Below are positions 26,005 to 33,520 of a stretch of 64,000 nt of DNA, piece by piece. The DNA comes from Pedobacter sp. MC2016-24. GTDB lineage: Bacteria; Bacteroidota; Bacteroidia; Sphingobacteriales; Sphingobacteriaceae. The translations under genes and the position numbers were made by a program. The first letter of the stretch is position 1. Every line of letters begins with the position of its first letter. The DNA lies in contig NZ_JADFBX010000002.1 in assembly GCF_015223055.1 (NCBI RefSeq), forward strand, positions 248,001 to 312,000, written 5' to 3'. The notes beneath the pieces were generated by a model. That model had not been told where the DNA came from. It did not search any database and worked only from the letters and a program-made list of their open reading frames with translations.

Positions 26005-26646
26005 TTATTTAATGCAAAGCACTTCGCCAATATAAATACTGTTTCCCTGCAGCTTTCCATCTTTTGAAGCAAAGCTCATATAACAATGAACTGTGTCACC
26101 GGTGTAATGCTTAGGCAAGTCCAGCAGATAACCCTGCTCATAACGGTCAGTTACCCCAATTTTCTTAAAAGCATGTTCTTTCGTAGGATTGTACACCATA
26201 AAAGTAGCCAAATCGGTAAACTGGCAATATTTAGATTGGCGCTGCGGTAACCAATTAAATTCGATCTGTGAGGGTAATGCAAAAACAGCCGGACTTTCGG
26301 GCGGTAAAATATAACCCCTGCTGTACACCAGTTCCGGATAATTCAAATCAAATTCCGTGTCAGTGCTTAGAAAAGCATGATCGTAATTGTAAGAATAAGC
26401 TACATTCAGCGGATCTTTTCTTTTAGCAAATTGTTTAAAGCCAATTCTGATCAGATTTTCAATATTGCTTAGAAAACTATTCAGCGTACCAAACTTAGCC
26501 TGGTTGTCAACCTGTGAGGCAGTGGGCGGCTTATTACTTTTTCGATATGCTGAAGTAATCACATTTGTACCCCTATACATACGGCCGGTTGCGGGCCCGG
26601 TTTTGTTGGTCATTGGGCCAAGAATCCCTGATTTTAAGATGCCCAT
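26005..26646 (-). CDS. DUF6266 family protein (second gene of tandem pair)
   Basis: 213 residues, no signal peptide or membrane helix. It begins MGILKSGILGPMTNKTG and continues with GTNVITSAYRKSN, the opening typical of DUF6266 proteins, which are multi-copy and common in Pedobacter and relatives. It starts two bases after the stop of the paralogous gene upstream. The function of the family is unknown. The C-terminal part (VHCYMSFASKDGKLQGNSIYIG) matches the C-terminal part of its neighbour (TYLSFIAADRKQVANSIYTG), confirming a tandem duplication that has since diverged strongly. Confidence 0.72.
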   Translation of the reverse strand: MGILKSGILGPMTNKTGPATGRMYRGTNVITSAYRKSNKPPTASQVDNQAKFGTLNSFLSNIENLIRIGFKQFAKRKDPLNVAYSYNYDHAFLSTDTEFDLNYPELVYSRGYILPPESPAVFALPSQIEFNWLPQRQSKYCQFTDLATFMVYNPTKEHAFKKIGVTDRYEQGYLLDLPKHYTGDTVHCYMSFASKDGKLQGNSIYIGEVLCIK

Positions 26647-26648
26647 GT

Positions 26649-27323
26649 CTAAGAGATTAACAATAAATGATCATTTTCCTGTGTTTTGTTGAAACTACCA
26701 GTGTAAATGCTGTTTGCCACTTGTTTTCTATCCGCTGCAATAAAAGACAGGTAAGTTTCCATGTATTTGCCCTGCAGACTAGGCGGAATTTCCAGTTCCG
26801 AAGTACCGAAACTTCTTGCACTGCCGAACAATACATATTCTGAACGTTTTTCTTCTGGAAAATAGGCCAGTAACATCGCCTGTTCAACAGATTCTGGCCA
26901 GGCCATTTTAGGATCAGTTTCCCAGCTAAAATGTAAACCCATAGTGGTTTGGCTAACCTGCCAATCTGTTGCAGGCTTTAACAAGCCCTTACTGAGTAGG
27001 ATCTGCGAATAATTAAGTTCCAGATTTGGGTAGGCGCCTGTTACCATTTGTTTTTTGTTGTTTTTTACTGCCATGTTGTAGGCATTGTCCTTCATCAGTG
27101 CAGCTTCGGTGCTAAAACCAGTTTCGATGAAATCCTTTACGCAGCAGAAAAATTCGCCTGATAATTTAGTGACGATCCGGTTTCTGAGCTGTAATTCTGA
27201 TGGCGGAACGTTGTTTACGCCAACTCGTTGCGTCACATTTTTGCCTGATTTGGTCAAATAACAGACGATATCGCCTATTCTTCCTTTAAACGGTCCATTT
27301 AGACCTCCGAGTAAAATACCCAT
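26649..27323 (-). CDS. DUF6266 family protein (first gene of tandem pair)
   Basis: 224 residues from the ATG giving MGILLGGLNGPFKGRIGDIV, aligned with the start of its paralog; a GTG ten codons upstream is less likely. The glycine/basic opening, KNVTQRVGVNNVPPSELQ and the closing NSIYTG are DUF6266 features. A full TTG-N20-TATATTTG promoter lies about 50 bp upstream, so the two genes form a small operon. No catalytic motif is visible. Confidence 0.72.
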   Translation of the reverse strand: MGILLGGLNGPFKGRIGDIVCYLTKSGKNVTQRVGVNNVPPSELQLRNRIVTKLSGEFFCCVKDFIETGFSTEAALMKDNAYNMAVKNNKKQMVTGAYPNLELNYSQILLSKGLLKPATDWQVSQTTMGLHFSWETDPKMAWPESVEQAMLLAYFPEEKRSEYVLFGSARSFGTSELEIPPSLQGKYMETYLSFIAADRKQVANSIYTGSFNKTQENDHLLLIS

Positions 27324-27371
27324 ATGATTAATATTTGTTATAAAAAGGCTCACTTTATTGTGTCCTTATTA

Positions 27372-27402
27372 CAAATATAATACATAATCAATTGATAAAC
27401 AA
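27372..27402 (-). promoter_or_regulatory. Promoter of the DUF6266 pair
   Basis: On the minus strand TTG (27402-27400) is followed after 20 bp by TATATTTG (27379-27372), a perfect -7 box. Transcription should begin near 27367, giving a leader of about 45 bases. Confidence 0.6.
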
Positions 27403-27441
27403 TAAGTAGGGTTCTGGATACCTACATGGTAAGTGCAGACA

Positions 27442-27602
27442 AACTACAGGTAAAGTACAGTAACTCTATGCCGCTGCTGCACCCCCGCTATCCCCCTGCT
27501 ATACCCTAGGGGTATAGCAGGGGGATAGCGGCCCTAAAGAGGGGGTAAAGCAGGGGTAAAGCGGGTCCGTATTTTAGCTGTAGTTATCCTGTACTTTTAC
27601 TG
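27442..27602. repeat. Composite inverted-repeat element (MITE-like)
   Basis: The gap between the XRE gene and the DUF6266 pair is 381 bp and holds no gene. Its outer arms are related inverted repeats: AACTACAGGTAAAGTACAG on the left, and CAGTAAAAGTACAGGATAAC followed by TACAG when the right side is read on the opposite strand. Inside are the perfect GC-rich stem and, on its right, about five tandem units of 10-12 bp close to GGGGTAAAGCA. No transposase is present, so if it is mobile it would be non-autonomous. Confidence 0.5.
27485..27531. repeat. GC-rich palindrome, 22-bp perfect arms
   Basis: CCGCTATCCCCCTGCTATACCC in two parts (CCGCTATCCCCC, then TGCTATACCC; 27485-27506) is exactly complementary to 27510-27531, with TAG between. 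At about 60 percent G+C it stands out from the AT-rich surroundings. It would form a very stable cruciform or hairpin between two same-strand transcription units. Confidence 0.8.
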
Positions 27603-27704
27603 AATTTATATCAAACCTGTATGGGGCTATTTATTAGCTTATTGATCCGAATATTGGAGAAATTGATATAAAACTAGAGGCAAATAATCAGGAAAGTGAG
27701 TAAG

Positions 27705-27905
27705 TTAGTCCTCATCTTCCAGTTCAAAAATGGCTTCGACGGCTACACCAAATACCTTCGCCATTTTTAAGGCTAGTACTGTGGAAGGGACGTATTTTCC
27801 AGATTCGATCGTATTGATGGTTTGCCTGGATACCTGGATTAACTCTGCCAGATCAGCCTGGGTAATGTTCTTGATGGCTCTTTGTACACGCAGGTTATTT
27901 TTCAT
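27705..27905 (-). CDS. XRE-family transcriptional regulator (short)
   Basis: 66 residues, a complete HTH_3 domain and little else: RAIKNITQADLAELIQVSRQ then TINTIESGKYVPSTVLALKM, ending in an acidic ELEDED tail. It is the compact type (YgzD/YozG-like) that pairs with membrane proteins. It overlaps the end of the upstream membrane protein gene by 11 bp, so the two are translated together. Autoregulation of the pair through the dyad in their promoter is the simplest model. Confidence 0.85.
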   Translation of the reverse strand: MKNNLRVQRAIKNITQADLAELIQVSRQTINTIESGKYVPSTVLALKMAKVFGVAVEAIFELEDED

Positions 27906-28347
27906 CTCCAGTCCTTTCTCCTTTTATTTTATACAAACTTAGATTAAAAGTTATGATGAATACAAGAAGTACAGTAAGCAAATTGTAAATCATGAAACTC
28001 AGAAACCACGAGCCGTATATGAATAGGTTGGCAATAAATAAGATGGAATATGATATGAGGACAGAAACCTGCCAGGAGCGTAGCCGGAGGTAGGAGATGT
28101 ATTCATCCTCATTTTTTTCCCTTGTAAAACAGATCATAATTAAGCCCAGTAAGATTCCTGCGCCAGCGAGCGTCATATTCGAGCTTGCATCAAAAAAAGA
28201 ACGAGACGTGTTCTCCGTAGAAAGTGGAAGTTTTTCTCCAATCTCCGGGTAGATGATATTTGTGAAAATGTGTAACAGTATAAAAGCTAAAAAAATGATC
28301 CAGCCAAATACCTTGTACTTGTTTGGAATGAGTAGGTTATTTTTCAT
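27895..28347 (-). CDS. Small multi-pass membrane protein paired with the XRE regulator
   Basis: 150 residues with four predicted membrane helices at about 13-33, 58-78, 93-113 and 116-138 (for example VFGWIIFLAFILLHIF and LLTVLLVFIITFNLSLY). It has no recognisable catalytic or transport motif. Short membrane proteins of this kind commonly accompany compact XRE regulators in Bacteroidota and Firmicutes. It has its own promoter, and the regulator gene overlaps its last codons. Confidence 0.7.
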   Translation of the reverse strand: MKNNLLIPNKYKVFGWIIFLAFILLHIFTNIIYPEIGEKLPLSTENTSRSFFDASSNMTLAGAGILLGLIMICFTREKNEDEYISYLRLRSWQVSVLISYSILFIANLFIYGSWFLSFMIYNLLTVLLVFIITFNLSLYKIKGERTGDEK

Positions 28348-28363
28348 GTCAATTTGTTTTTAC

Positions 28364-28395
28364 CAAATGTAAAGTATTTCTTACATTAATGTCAA
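28364..28395 (-). promoter_or_regulatory. Promoter and dyad of the membrane protein/XRE pair
   Basis: On the minus strand TTG (28395-28393) is followed after 21 bp by TACATTTG (28371-28364). The palindrome ACATTAATGT (28383-28392) sits directly against the -33 element between the two boxes, where a bound repressor would block polymerase. Confidence 0.55.
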
Positions 28396-28518
28396 GTTAA
28401 ATTGACAAAAAGTCTTAAATATTTTTCTTTTCCTCCGCTTTTCTCTTATACAGGCCCTGCCCGGTCTTCACAATTCACATTGCAGGCAAATGAGCTTGTG
28501 TCAATTTGTTGTTAAGGA

Positions 28519-28549
28519 TTGTTTCTTTAAATCCGGCGCCCTATCTTTA
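28519..28549 (+). promoter_or_regulatory. Promoter of the SGNH hydrolase gene
   Basis: TTG (28519-28521), 20 bp, then TATCTTTA (28542-28549), one mismatch from TAnnTTTG. The ATG follows 23 bases later. Confidence 0.4.
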
Positions 28550-28572
28550 AAGCATCAAACCCATAAACCAAT

Positions 28573-29349
28573 ATGAATTCACAAGATCAAAATGAACGCA
28601 GGAGTTTCCTGAAAAAAGCGACCCTAGGCGGTTTACTGACCATTGCAGCTCCACAAGCACTTTTTGCAAGTCCTGCTCCAGAGCCTACTGCGGAACGAGC
28701 CGGTAAAATCACTTTGTCCAATAACGATGTCATCTTATTTCAGGGCGATTCCATTACGGATGCCGGTAGGAAAAGAGACGTGGCCGAGGCCAATAATAAT
28801 TCCGCTTTAGGTACTGGTTATGCTTTTCTTGCGGCATCGGCATTGCTGACTAAATATGCAGACAAGAATCTGAAAATTTATAACCGTGGAATCAGTGGCA
28901 ACAAAGTATACCAGCTGGCTGAGCGTTGGGATAAGGATTGCCTGGAACTTAAACCTACAGTTTTAAGCATTTTGATTGGCGTGAATGATTATTGGCACAA
29001 GCATAATGGGAAGTATGAAGGAACAGTTAAAGTGTATTCGGATGATTTGAAGAAATTACTGGACCGGACATTACAGCAATTTCCTGATCTGAAATTGATT
29101 TTAGCAGAGCCTTTTGCCGTCAAAGGTGTGAAGGCTGTAGATGAGACCTGGTACCCGGAGTTTAACGATTACCGTACGGCTGCTCAGGACATTGCGAAAC
29201 AGTACAAAGCGAGCTGGATTCCGTATCAGAAAGTGTTTGACAATGCCGAGAAAACTGCTCCGGGCGTATACTGGACAAAAGACGGTGTACACCCCAGTGT
29301 AGCTGGCGCACAGCTGATGGCAAATGCCTGGTTGGATACGATAAAATGA
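28573..29349 (+). CDS. SGNH/GDSL hydrolase family protein, Tat-type signal
   Basis: 258 residues. The N-terminus carries RRSFLKKATLGG followed by a hydrophobic stretch and AAPQALFAS, a twin-arginine-like export signal. The four SGNH blocks are present: GDSITDAG (Ser60), GISGNKV, GVNDYW (Asn) and DGVHPS (Asp237, His240). It should be a periplasmic esterase, lipase or carbohydrate deacetylase. The closest layout is that of Bacteroidota rhamnogalacturonan-acetylesterase-like proteins, but the substrate cannot be read from the sequence. Confidence 0.87.
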   Translation: MNSQDQNERRSFLKKATLGGLLTIAAPQALFASPAPEPTAERAGKITLSNNDVILFQGDSITDAGRKRDVAEANNNSALGTGYAFLAASALLTKYADKNLKIYNRGISGNKVYQLAERWDKDCLELKPTVLSILIGVNDYWHKHNGKYEGTVKVYSDDLKKLLDRTLQQFPDLKLILAEPFAVKGVKAVDETWYPEFNDYRTAAQDIAKQYKASWIPYQKVFDNAEKTAPGVYWTKDGVHPSVAGAQLMANAWLDTIK

Positions 29350-29360
29350 TAATAATAAGC

Positions 29361-29368
29361 TAAATTTG
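29361..29368 (+). promoter_or_regulatory. -7 box TAAATTTG for the DUF4271 gene
   Basis: An exact TAnnTTTG match ending five bases before the ATG, so the transcript should have almost no leader. No well-spaced TTG is present upstream. Confidence 0.5.
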
Positions 29369-29373
29369 CGGCG

Positions 29374-30357
29374 ATGAATTGGAGCCGCATTGTTTTTTTA
29401 AGCTGTTTATTTTTGGGAATCCTCCTGAACCAGGCTACTGCCCAGGTTGCAGCGGTGCCTGTAGACAGCCTGGCGGCAGCCCCGGTTTATAGGACCAGGG
29501 TAGTTAAGGATGCTGCTTTTTACGCAAGGCAAAAGTTTGTGACTGACTCGATCATGACGCATACCTGGTTGCTGCCAGACTCATTGATTGATAAAAACAT
29601 CATCATTGACAGCATCATCAAGGCGCAAACTACGGGGCACCTGGATTTGTATAACCGCTATAAAGAATATGCTTCCAATAAAAAAGTAATGGGCTACCGG
29701 ACAGGTAGTCCTGTCCCTAAAGGAGAAATGTGGGTATTGGGTATGGTTGCTGTATTGCTGCTCTTGTTTGCTTCGTTAAAAATTTCGTTTTCTAAACAAT
29801 TGCAAACCATTGTACAGTCTTTTTTTAGCAATAGGGTACTCAATAATTTAAATAAAGAAGACAATCTCTTTACGTCATGGCCATTTTTACTGCTGTTTAT
29901 ACAATTTGGTTTTACGATCGGGATGTTCTTTTACCTGGTATCCCAGTTTTACCATGTGTCGTTTGCGGATAGTGGTTTTAAGTTTTACATCAGCATCTCC
30001 ATACTGATTGTTCTACTTTACGTGATTAAAATTGTCATTCTGCGTATGCTTGGTCAGCTGTTTAACGTCCAGAAAGCAGTGCATGAATACGTTTCTATAT
30101 TATATTTAAGTTATTTTAATATTGCGCTCATTTTTACGCCCCTGGTGATCGCTTTTGCACTATCTCCCTTAGCATATGGGCCTTACTATGTGGCTATTTC
30201 CTTTATTCTGATCGGTCTAATCTTTGTATTTCAGTTTATTAGAGCTGGGGTAAATATTTTATCTCATTATCGGTTTTCAAAAGTCTATTTGTTTTTGTAC
30301 TTTTGTGCCCTCGAAATCTGCCCTATATTAATATTAATCAAGGCAATAGGATTATAA
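29374..30357 (+). CDS. DUF4271 domain integral membrane protein
   Basis: 327 residues. A signal-like N-terminal helix is followed by a periplasmic segment of about 110 residues and then roughly seven membrane helices from residue 125 (for example WVLGMVAVLLLLFASLKI and YISISILIVLLYVIKIVIL). DUF4271 is conserved in Bacteroidota and typically adjoins hemD and the gld/por genes, as here. Its function is unknown; the context suggests envelope or type IX secretion biology. hemD starts 18 bp downstream. Confidence 0.82.
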   Translation: MNWSRIVFLSCLFLGILLNQATAQVAAVPVDSLAAAPVYRTRVVKDAAFYARQKFVTDSIMTHTWLLPDSLIDKNIIIDSIIKAQTTGHLDLYNRYKEYASNKKVMGYRTGSPVPKGEMWVLGMVAVLLLLFASLKISFSKQLQTIVQSFFSNRVLNNLNKEDNLFTSWPFLLLFIQFGFTIGMFFYLVSQFYHVSFADSGFKFYISISILIVLLYVIKIVILRMLGQLFNVQKAVHEYVSILYLSYFNIALIFTPLVIAFALSPLAYGPYYVAISFILIGLIFVFQFIRAGVNILSHYRFSKVYLFLYFCALEICPILILIKAIGL

Positions 30358-30375
30358 ACGCGGTAATAAAGTAAA

Positions 30376-31146
30376 ATGCAAGAAAAGACAGAAGATAGGT
30401 TGCGAAAGGTAAAAAGTATATTGGTAACCTTGCCAAAGCCAGAAACAGAGAAGTCTCCTTATTTTGATTTGGCAAAGAAATATAACCTGAAAATTGATTT
30501 TAGATCATTCATTCATGTGGAAGGCGTTCCTGCCAGAGATTTTAGAAAAGACAAAATTACTTTAAATGAGTTTACTGCGGTGGTATTTACCAGCCGTAAT
30601 GCCGTTGACCATTTCTTTAGAATTTGTGAAGAGATGCGTTACGACGTTCCTGCCGACCTGAAATACTTCTGTATTTCGGAATCTACAGCGCTCTATTTAC
30701 AAAAGTACATCCAATACAGAAAACGTAAGATTTTCTTTGGTAAACAAACTGCAGCTGACTTGGCTGAGGTCCTGAAAAAACATTCGGATGAGAAGTTCTT
30801 ATACCCTTGTTCGGACGTGGCTACAGAGGATACCATGAACTTTTTGCAGAAGAACGGTTACAATGTGACCCCGGCAGTTCTTTTCAGAACCGTGGTTTCA
30901 GATTTGTCTGACCTGGCCGAGGTGTTTTACGATGTGATTGGCTTTTTTAGTCCTTCAAGCATCCAGTCGCTGTTCACCAATTTTCCCGATTTTAAGCAAA
31001 ATAATACCCGTATTGCAGCATTTGGATTAAATACCCATAAGGCTGTTAAAGATGCCGGACTTATTGTCGATATTGCTGCTCCATCTCCGGAAGCACCTTC
31101 AATGATCATGGCTATTGAGAACTATATTAAAAAGTCGAATAAGTAG
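30376..31146 (+). CDS. hemD: Uroporphyrinogen-III synthase
   Basis: 256 residues matching HemD: two alpha/beta lobes, with VKSILVTLPKPETE and TAVVFTSRNAVDHFF in the first and GFFSPSSIQSLF, RIAAFGLNTHKAVKDAG and a closing SPEAPSMIMAIENYI in the second. The enzyme cyclises hydroxymethylbilane with inversion of ring D in heme biosynthesis. Family sequence identity is low everywhere, but the order of these blocks and the link to DUF4271 support the call. Confidence 0.85.
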   Translation: MQEKTEDRLRKVKSILVTLPKPETEKSPYFDLAKKYNLKIDFRSFIHVEGVPARDFRKDKITLNEFTAVVFTSRNAVDHFFRICEEMRYDVPADLKYFCISESTALYLQKYIQYRKRKIFFGKQTAADLAEVLKKHSDEKFLYPCSDVATEDTMNFLQKNGYNVTPAVLFRTVVSDLSDLAEVFYDVIGFFSPSSIQSLFTNFPDFKQNNTRIAAFGLNTHKAVKDAGLIVDIAAPSPEAPSMIMAIENYIKKSNK

Positions 31147-31150
31147 GTTC

Positions 31151-31187
31151 ATTCACTTGTTCATTTTTAAAAATAGGTGAATTTTAT
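31151..31187 (+). terminator. Weak hairpin between hemD and gldK
   Basis: ATTCAC (31151-31156) pairs with GTGAAT (31177-31182) and an inner self-complementary ATTTTTAAAAAT (31163-31174) extends the structure; TTTTAT follows. It is AT-rich and therefore a weak candidate. Confidence 0.35.
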
Positions 31188-31197
31188 GGCGTAATAA

Positions 31198-31228
31198 TTG
31201 TTTATGTCAATCGGATTTGATAAAATTG
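31198..31228 (+). promoter_or_regulatory. gldK operon promoter candidate
   Basis: TTG (31198-31200), 20 bp, then TAAAATTG (31221-31228), one mismatch from TAnnTTTG. A second TAAAATTG lies 11 bp downstream at 31232-31239. Either would start the gldKLMN transcript just before the gldK ATG. Confidence 0.4.
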
Positions 31229-31250
31229 TTATAAAATTGCTTAGCGCTAT

Positions 31251-32618
31251 ATGAAGAACCTATATATTGTTGGTTGCATGATCATCACCGGCCTGTTGTC
31301 GAGCTGTGGAAAAGGGGGACAGGGTGAATTGGTCGGTGTATATAACAAGAAATTCAAAAACAATAGAGTGCCCCTGGGAATGGTTTACATACCCCCGGGG
31401 CGGACTTTAATCGGGATGTCTGATGAAGACATTACCAACTCTCAAAGTGCCCCAAGCCGGATGACTTCTTTCAGTGCCTTTTTCATGGATCAGACGGAGA
31501 TTTCTAATGCAGAATACCGTCAGTTTGTAAATTGGGTGCGTGATTCTGTAGCCCTGACTTCTTTAGGCCCATCTGGTGCAGCAGCTTATTTTAAACCTGC
31601 ACCTACCAATTCAAATGGTTCGGCAGTTTTAGGTGCAAATCAAAATATCGACTGGAAAAAAGTAGGTAATGGATCTGGAATATGGAGTACAAAAGGTAAT
31701 GGTCTGGGCTCAAAGCTAAATGATATGTATTACAGCGGAGCAGATGCCTTACCTGGCCGCAATGAAATTGACATTAGAAAATTAAAATACGCGTACAGTT
31801 ATGTGAGTACTGATCTGGCTGTTGCGGGTAGAAAAGATCCGAATAAAAAAAGACAGGACTTTATTGTAAGTTATACCGATAACCCGGATTCGGGAAATCC
31901 AAACAGCCACCCTTCGATTGCTGTTTACCCGGATACACTGGTTTGGAAGGTGGATTACTCTTATTCACAAAACGATCCGATGGTTAAAACATATTTTAAC
32001 CACCCATCTTATGACGATTATCCTGTTGTTGGTGTAACCTGGGAGCAGGCTACTGCTTTCTGTGTTTGGCGCACCCGTCTTTACGAATCTGTAGCCGTGG
32101 CCAGAAAACAACCTTTAAACGCGCGTCCGGAGTACCAGTTGCCAAGTGAGGCACAATTTGAATACGCAGCCAGAGGTGGTAATATCAAAACAAAATATCC
32201 TTGGGGAGGCCCGTATGTGCGCAATACCAAGGGTTGTATGCAGGCCAACTTTAAAGTAGGCCGAGGAAATTATTCTGACGACGGAGGTTTATATACTGTA
32301 AACGTGAAGTCTTATTTCCCGAACGATTATGGTTTGTACAATATGGCGGGTAATGTGGCCGAATGGACCATTACAGCTTACAACCAGAGTGCAGCACCCA
32401 TGCTGTTAGATTTTAACCCTAACTTTACTTATGTAGCCAAGGCTGCAGACAGCAAATATCTTAAACGCAAAGTGGTAAGAGGTGGTTCCTGGAAAGATAT
32501 TGGTTTCTTTTTACAGAATGCTGTGGGTACTTACGAGTACCAGGATCAGGCCAGATCATATATTGGATTCAGATGTATTTCTGCATATCCTGGCACTGAT
32601 ATTACCTATAAAAACTAA
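31251..32618 (+). CDS. gldK: Type IX secretion system lipoprotein GldK (PorK)
   Basis: 455 residues with lipobox LLSSCGKG (lipid Cys19). The body is an FGE-sulfatase-like domain (MVYIPPGRTLIGMS, YDDYPVVGVTWEQATAFC, LPSEAQFEYAARGG, MAGNVAEWTI, GFRC) but the catalytic cysteine pair is absent (GGSWKDIGFFLQNAVG), as in GldK/PorK, which forms a periplasmic ring with GldN/PorN attached to the outer membrane. The order gldK-gldL-gldM-gldN that follows confirms the identity. Confidence 0.95.
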   Translation: MKNLYIVGCMIITGLLSSCGKGGQGELVGVYNKKFKNNRVPLGMVYIPPGRTLIGMSDEDITNSQSAPSRMTSFSAFFMDQTEISNAEYRQFVNWVRDSVALTSLGPSGAAAYFKPAPTNSNGSAVLGANQNIDWKKVGNGSGIWSTKGNGLGSKLNDMYYSGADALPGRNEIDIRKLKYAYSYVSTDLAVAGRKDPNKKRQDFIVSYTDNPDSGNPNSHPSIAVYPDTLVWKVDYSYSQNDPMVKTYFNHPSYDDYPVVGVTWEQATAFCVWRTRLYESVAVARKQPLNARPEYQLPSEAQFEYAARGGNIKTKYPWGGPYVRNTKGCMQANFKVGRGNYSDDGGLYTVNVKSYFPNDYGLYNMAGNVAEWTITAYNQSAAPMLLDFNPNFTYVAKAADSKYLKRKVVRGGSWKDIGFFLQNAVGTYEYQDQARSYIGFRCISAYPGTDITYKN

Positions 32619-32659
32619 AATTAAAAAAACCTTTTTTTATCTCAATCTGAACGAAGAAC

Positions 32660-33475
32660 ATGGCTGCAAAGAAAAAATTTGACTGGTTACACGTTGCAAT
32701 ATCCTGGGGAGCAAGTATTGTAATTATTGGAGCGCTTGCTAAAATTGTCCACTGGGGTGGCTCGTACGCAAATTATATTATTGGATTTGGATTGATCGTT
32801 GAAGCAATTCTATTCTTTTTAACCGGTTTCAGACAACCTGAATCTGAACTTCCATGGGAGCGGGTATATCCTGAATTGAGAGATGATTTTAATGGAGAGT
32901 TGCCTAAGGCAACGATCAGGGCAGCTGCGCCAGTGGCGGCTTCTGGTTTTTCTTCCACAGCAGCTTTGGACAAAATGCTGACTGATGCCAAAATCGGTCC
33001 GGAACTGATTGAAAGCCTGGGTACTGGTTTACGTACTTTTGGTGATAAGGTTGCTGCAATTTCTAATGTCGCTGATGCTTCTTCGGCTACTTCTGAGTTT
33101 ACAGGTAAGTTGAAAACGGCTTCTGCCAGTTTCGATAACTTAAATGGTGCTTTTGCCAAAGCAACCAGTCAGCTGGTAGAATTGGGCGAAAGCAGTTCTG
33201 CTGCCCAGAGTTATCATGAGCAGGTGAACAATCTGGCTAAAAACCTTTCTGCTTTGAATGCAGTATATGAGTTGGAATTGCAGGATTCGAGTGCACATTT
33301 GAAATCTATGAACAAATTTTACCAGAACCTTTCGTTAACCATGAACAACTTCAACGAGTCTATGGAAGATTCGAAACAGTTTAAAGACGAAGTGGGTAAA
33401 CTGGCCAAAAACTTATCATCATTAAATGCCATTTACGGTAATATGCTGTCTGCAATGAACCAGCCGCGTACCTAA
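32660..33475 (+). CDS. gldL: Gliding/type IX secretion motor protein GldL (PorL)
   Basis: 271 residues. Two membrane helices near the N-terminus (about 8-27 and 32-54; ISWGASIVIIGALAKIVHWG, YIIGFGLIVEAILFFLTGF) include a buried glutamate in the second helix that is implicated in proton coupling in GldL. The remainder is a cytoplasmic, coiled-coil-like tail with an internal repeat (NLAKNLSALNAVYE and KLAKNLSSLNAIYG). GldL5-GldM2 forms the proton-driven rotary motor of type IX secretion. Confidence 0.95.
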   Translation: MAAKKKFDWLHVAISWGASIVIIGALAKIVHWGGSYANYIIGFGLIVEAILFFLTGFRQPESELPWERVYPELRDDFNGELPKATIRAAAPVAASGFSSTAALDKMLTDAKIGPELIESLGTGLRTFGDKVAAISNVADASSATSEFTGKLKTASASFDNLNGAFAKATSQLVELGESSSAAQSYHEQVNNLAKNLSALNAVYELELQDSSAHLKSMNKFYQNLSLTMNNFNESMEDSKQFKDEVGKLAKNLSSLNAIYGNMLSAMNQPRT

Positions 33476-33520
33476 TTAGTATCAATTCGTTAATATTTAA
33501 CTAAACAGACCTAATTAAAG

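Noticed and set aside
26465..26692. Plus-strand small open frame across the DUF6266 junction
   Set aside because: It is antisense to both DUF6266 genes, and nothing in its sequence supports a protein.
27509..27562. CRISPR-like array
   Set aside because: The units are 10-12 bp and contiguous with no spacers, and no cas gene is present.
27509..27565. G-quadruplex formed by the tandem G-runs
   Set aside because: The runs are four to five G long but the loops are mostly seven or more bases, and the same DNA can form a much stabler hairpin.
22193..28347. Prophage or retron remnant
   Set aside because: A DinD/KilA-type gene, palindromes and small genes raised the idea, but there is no reverse transcriptase, integrase, capsid or lysis gene and no attachment repeats could be identified.
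31251..32618. A second formylglycine-generating enzyme
   Set aside because: The domain is the same, but the catalytic cysteine pair is missing and the gldL-gldM-gldN context identifies it as GldK.
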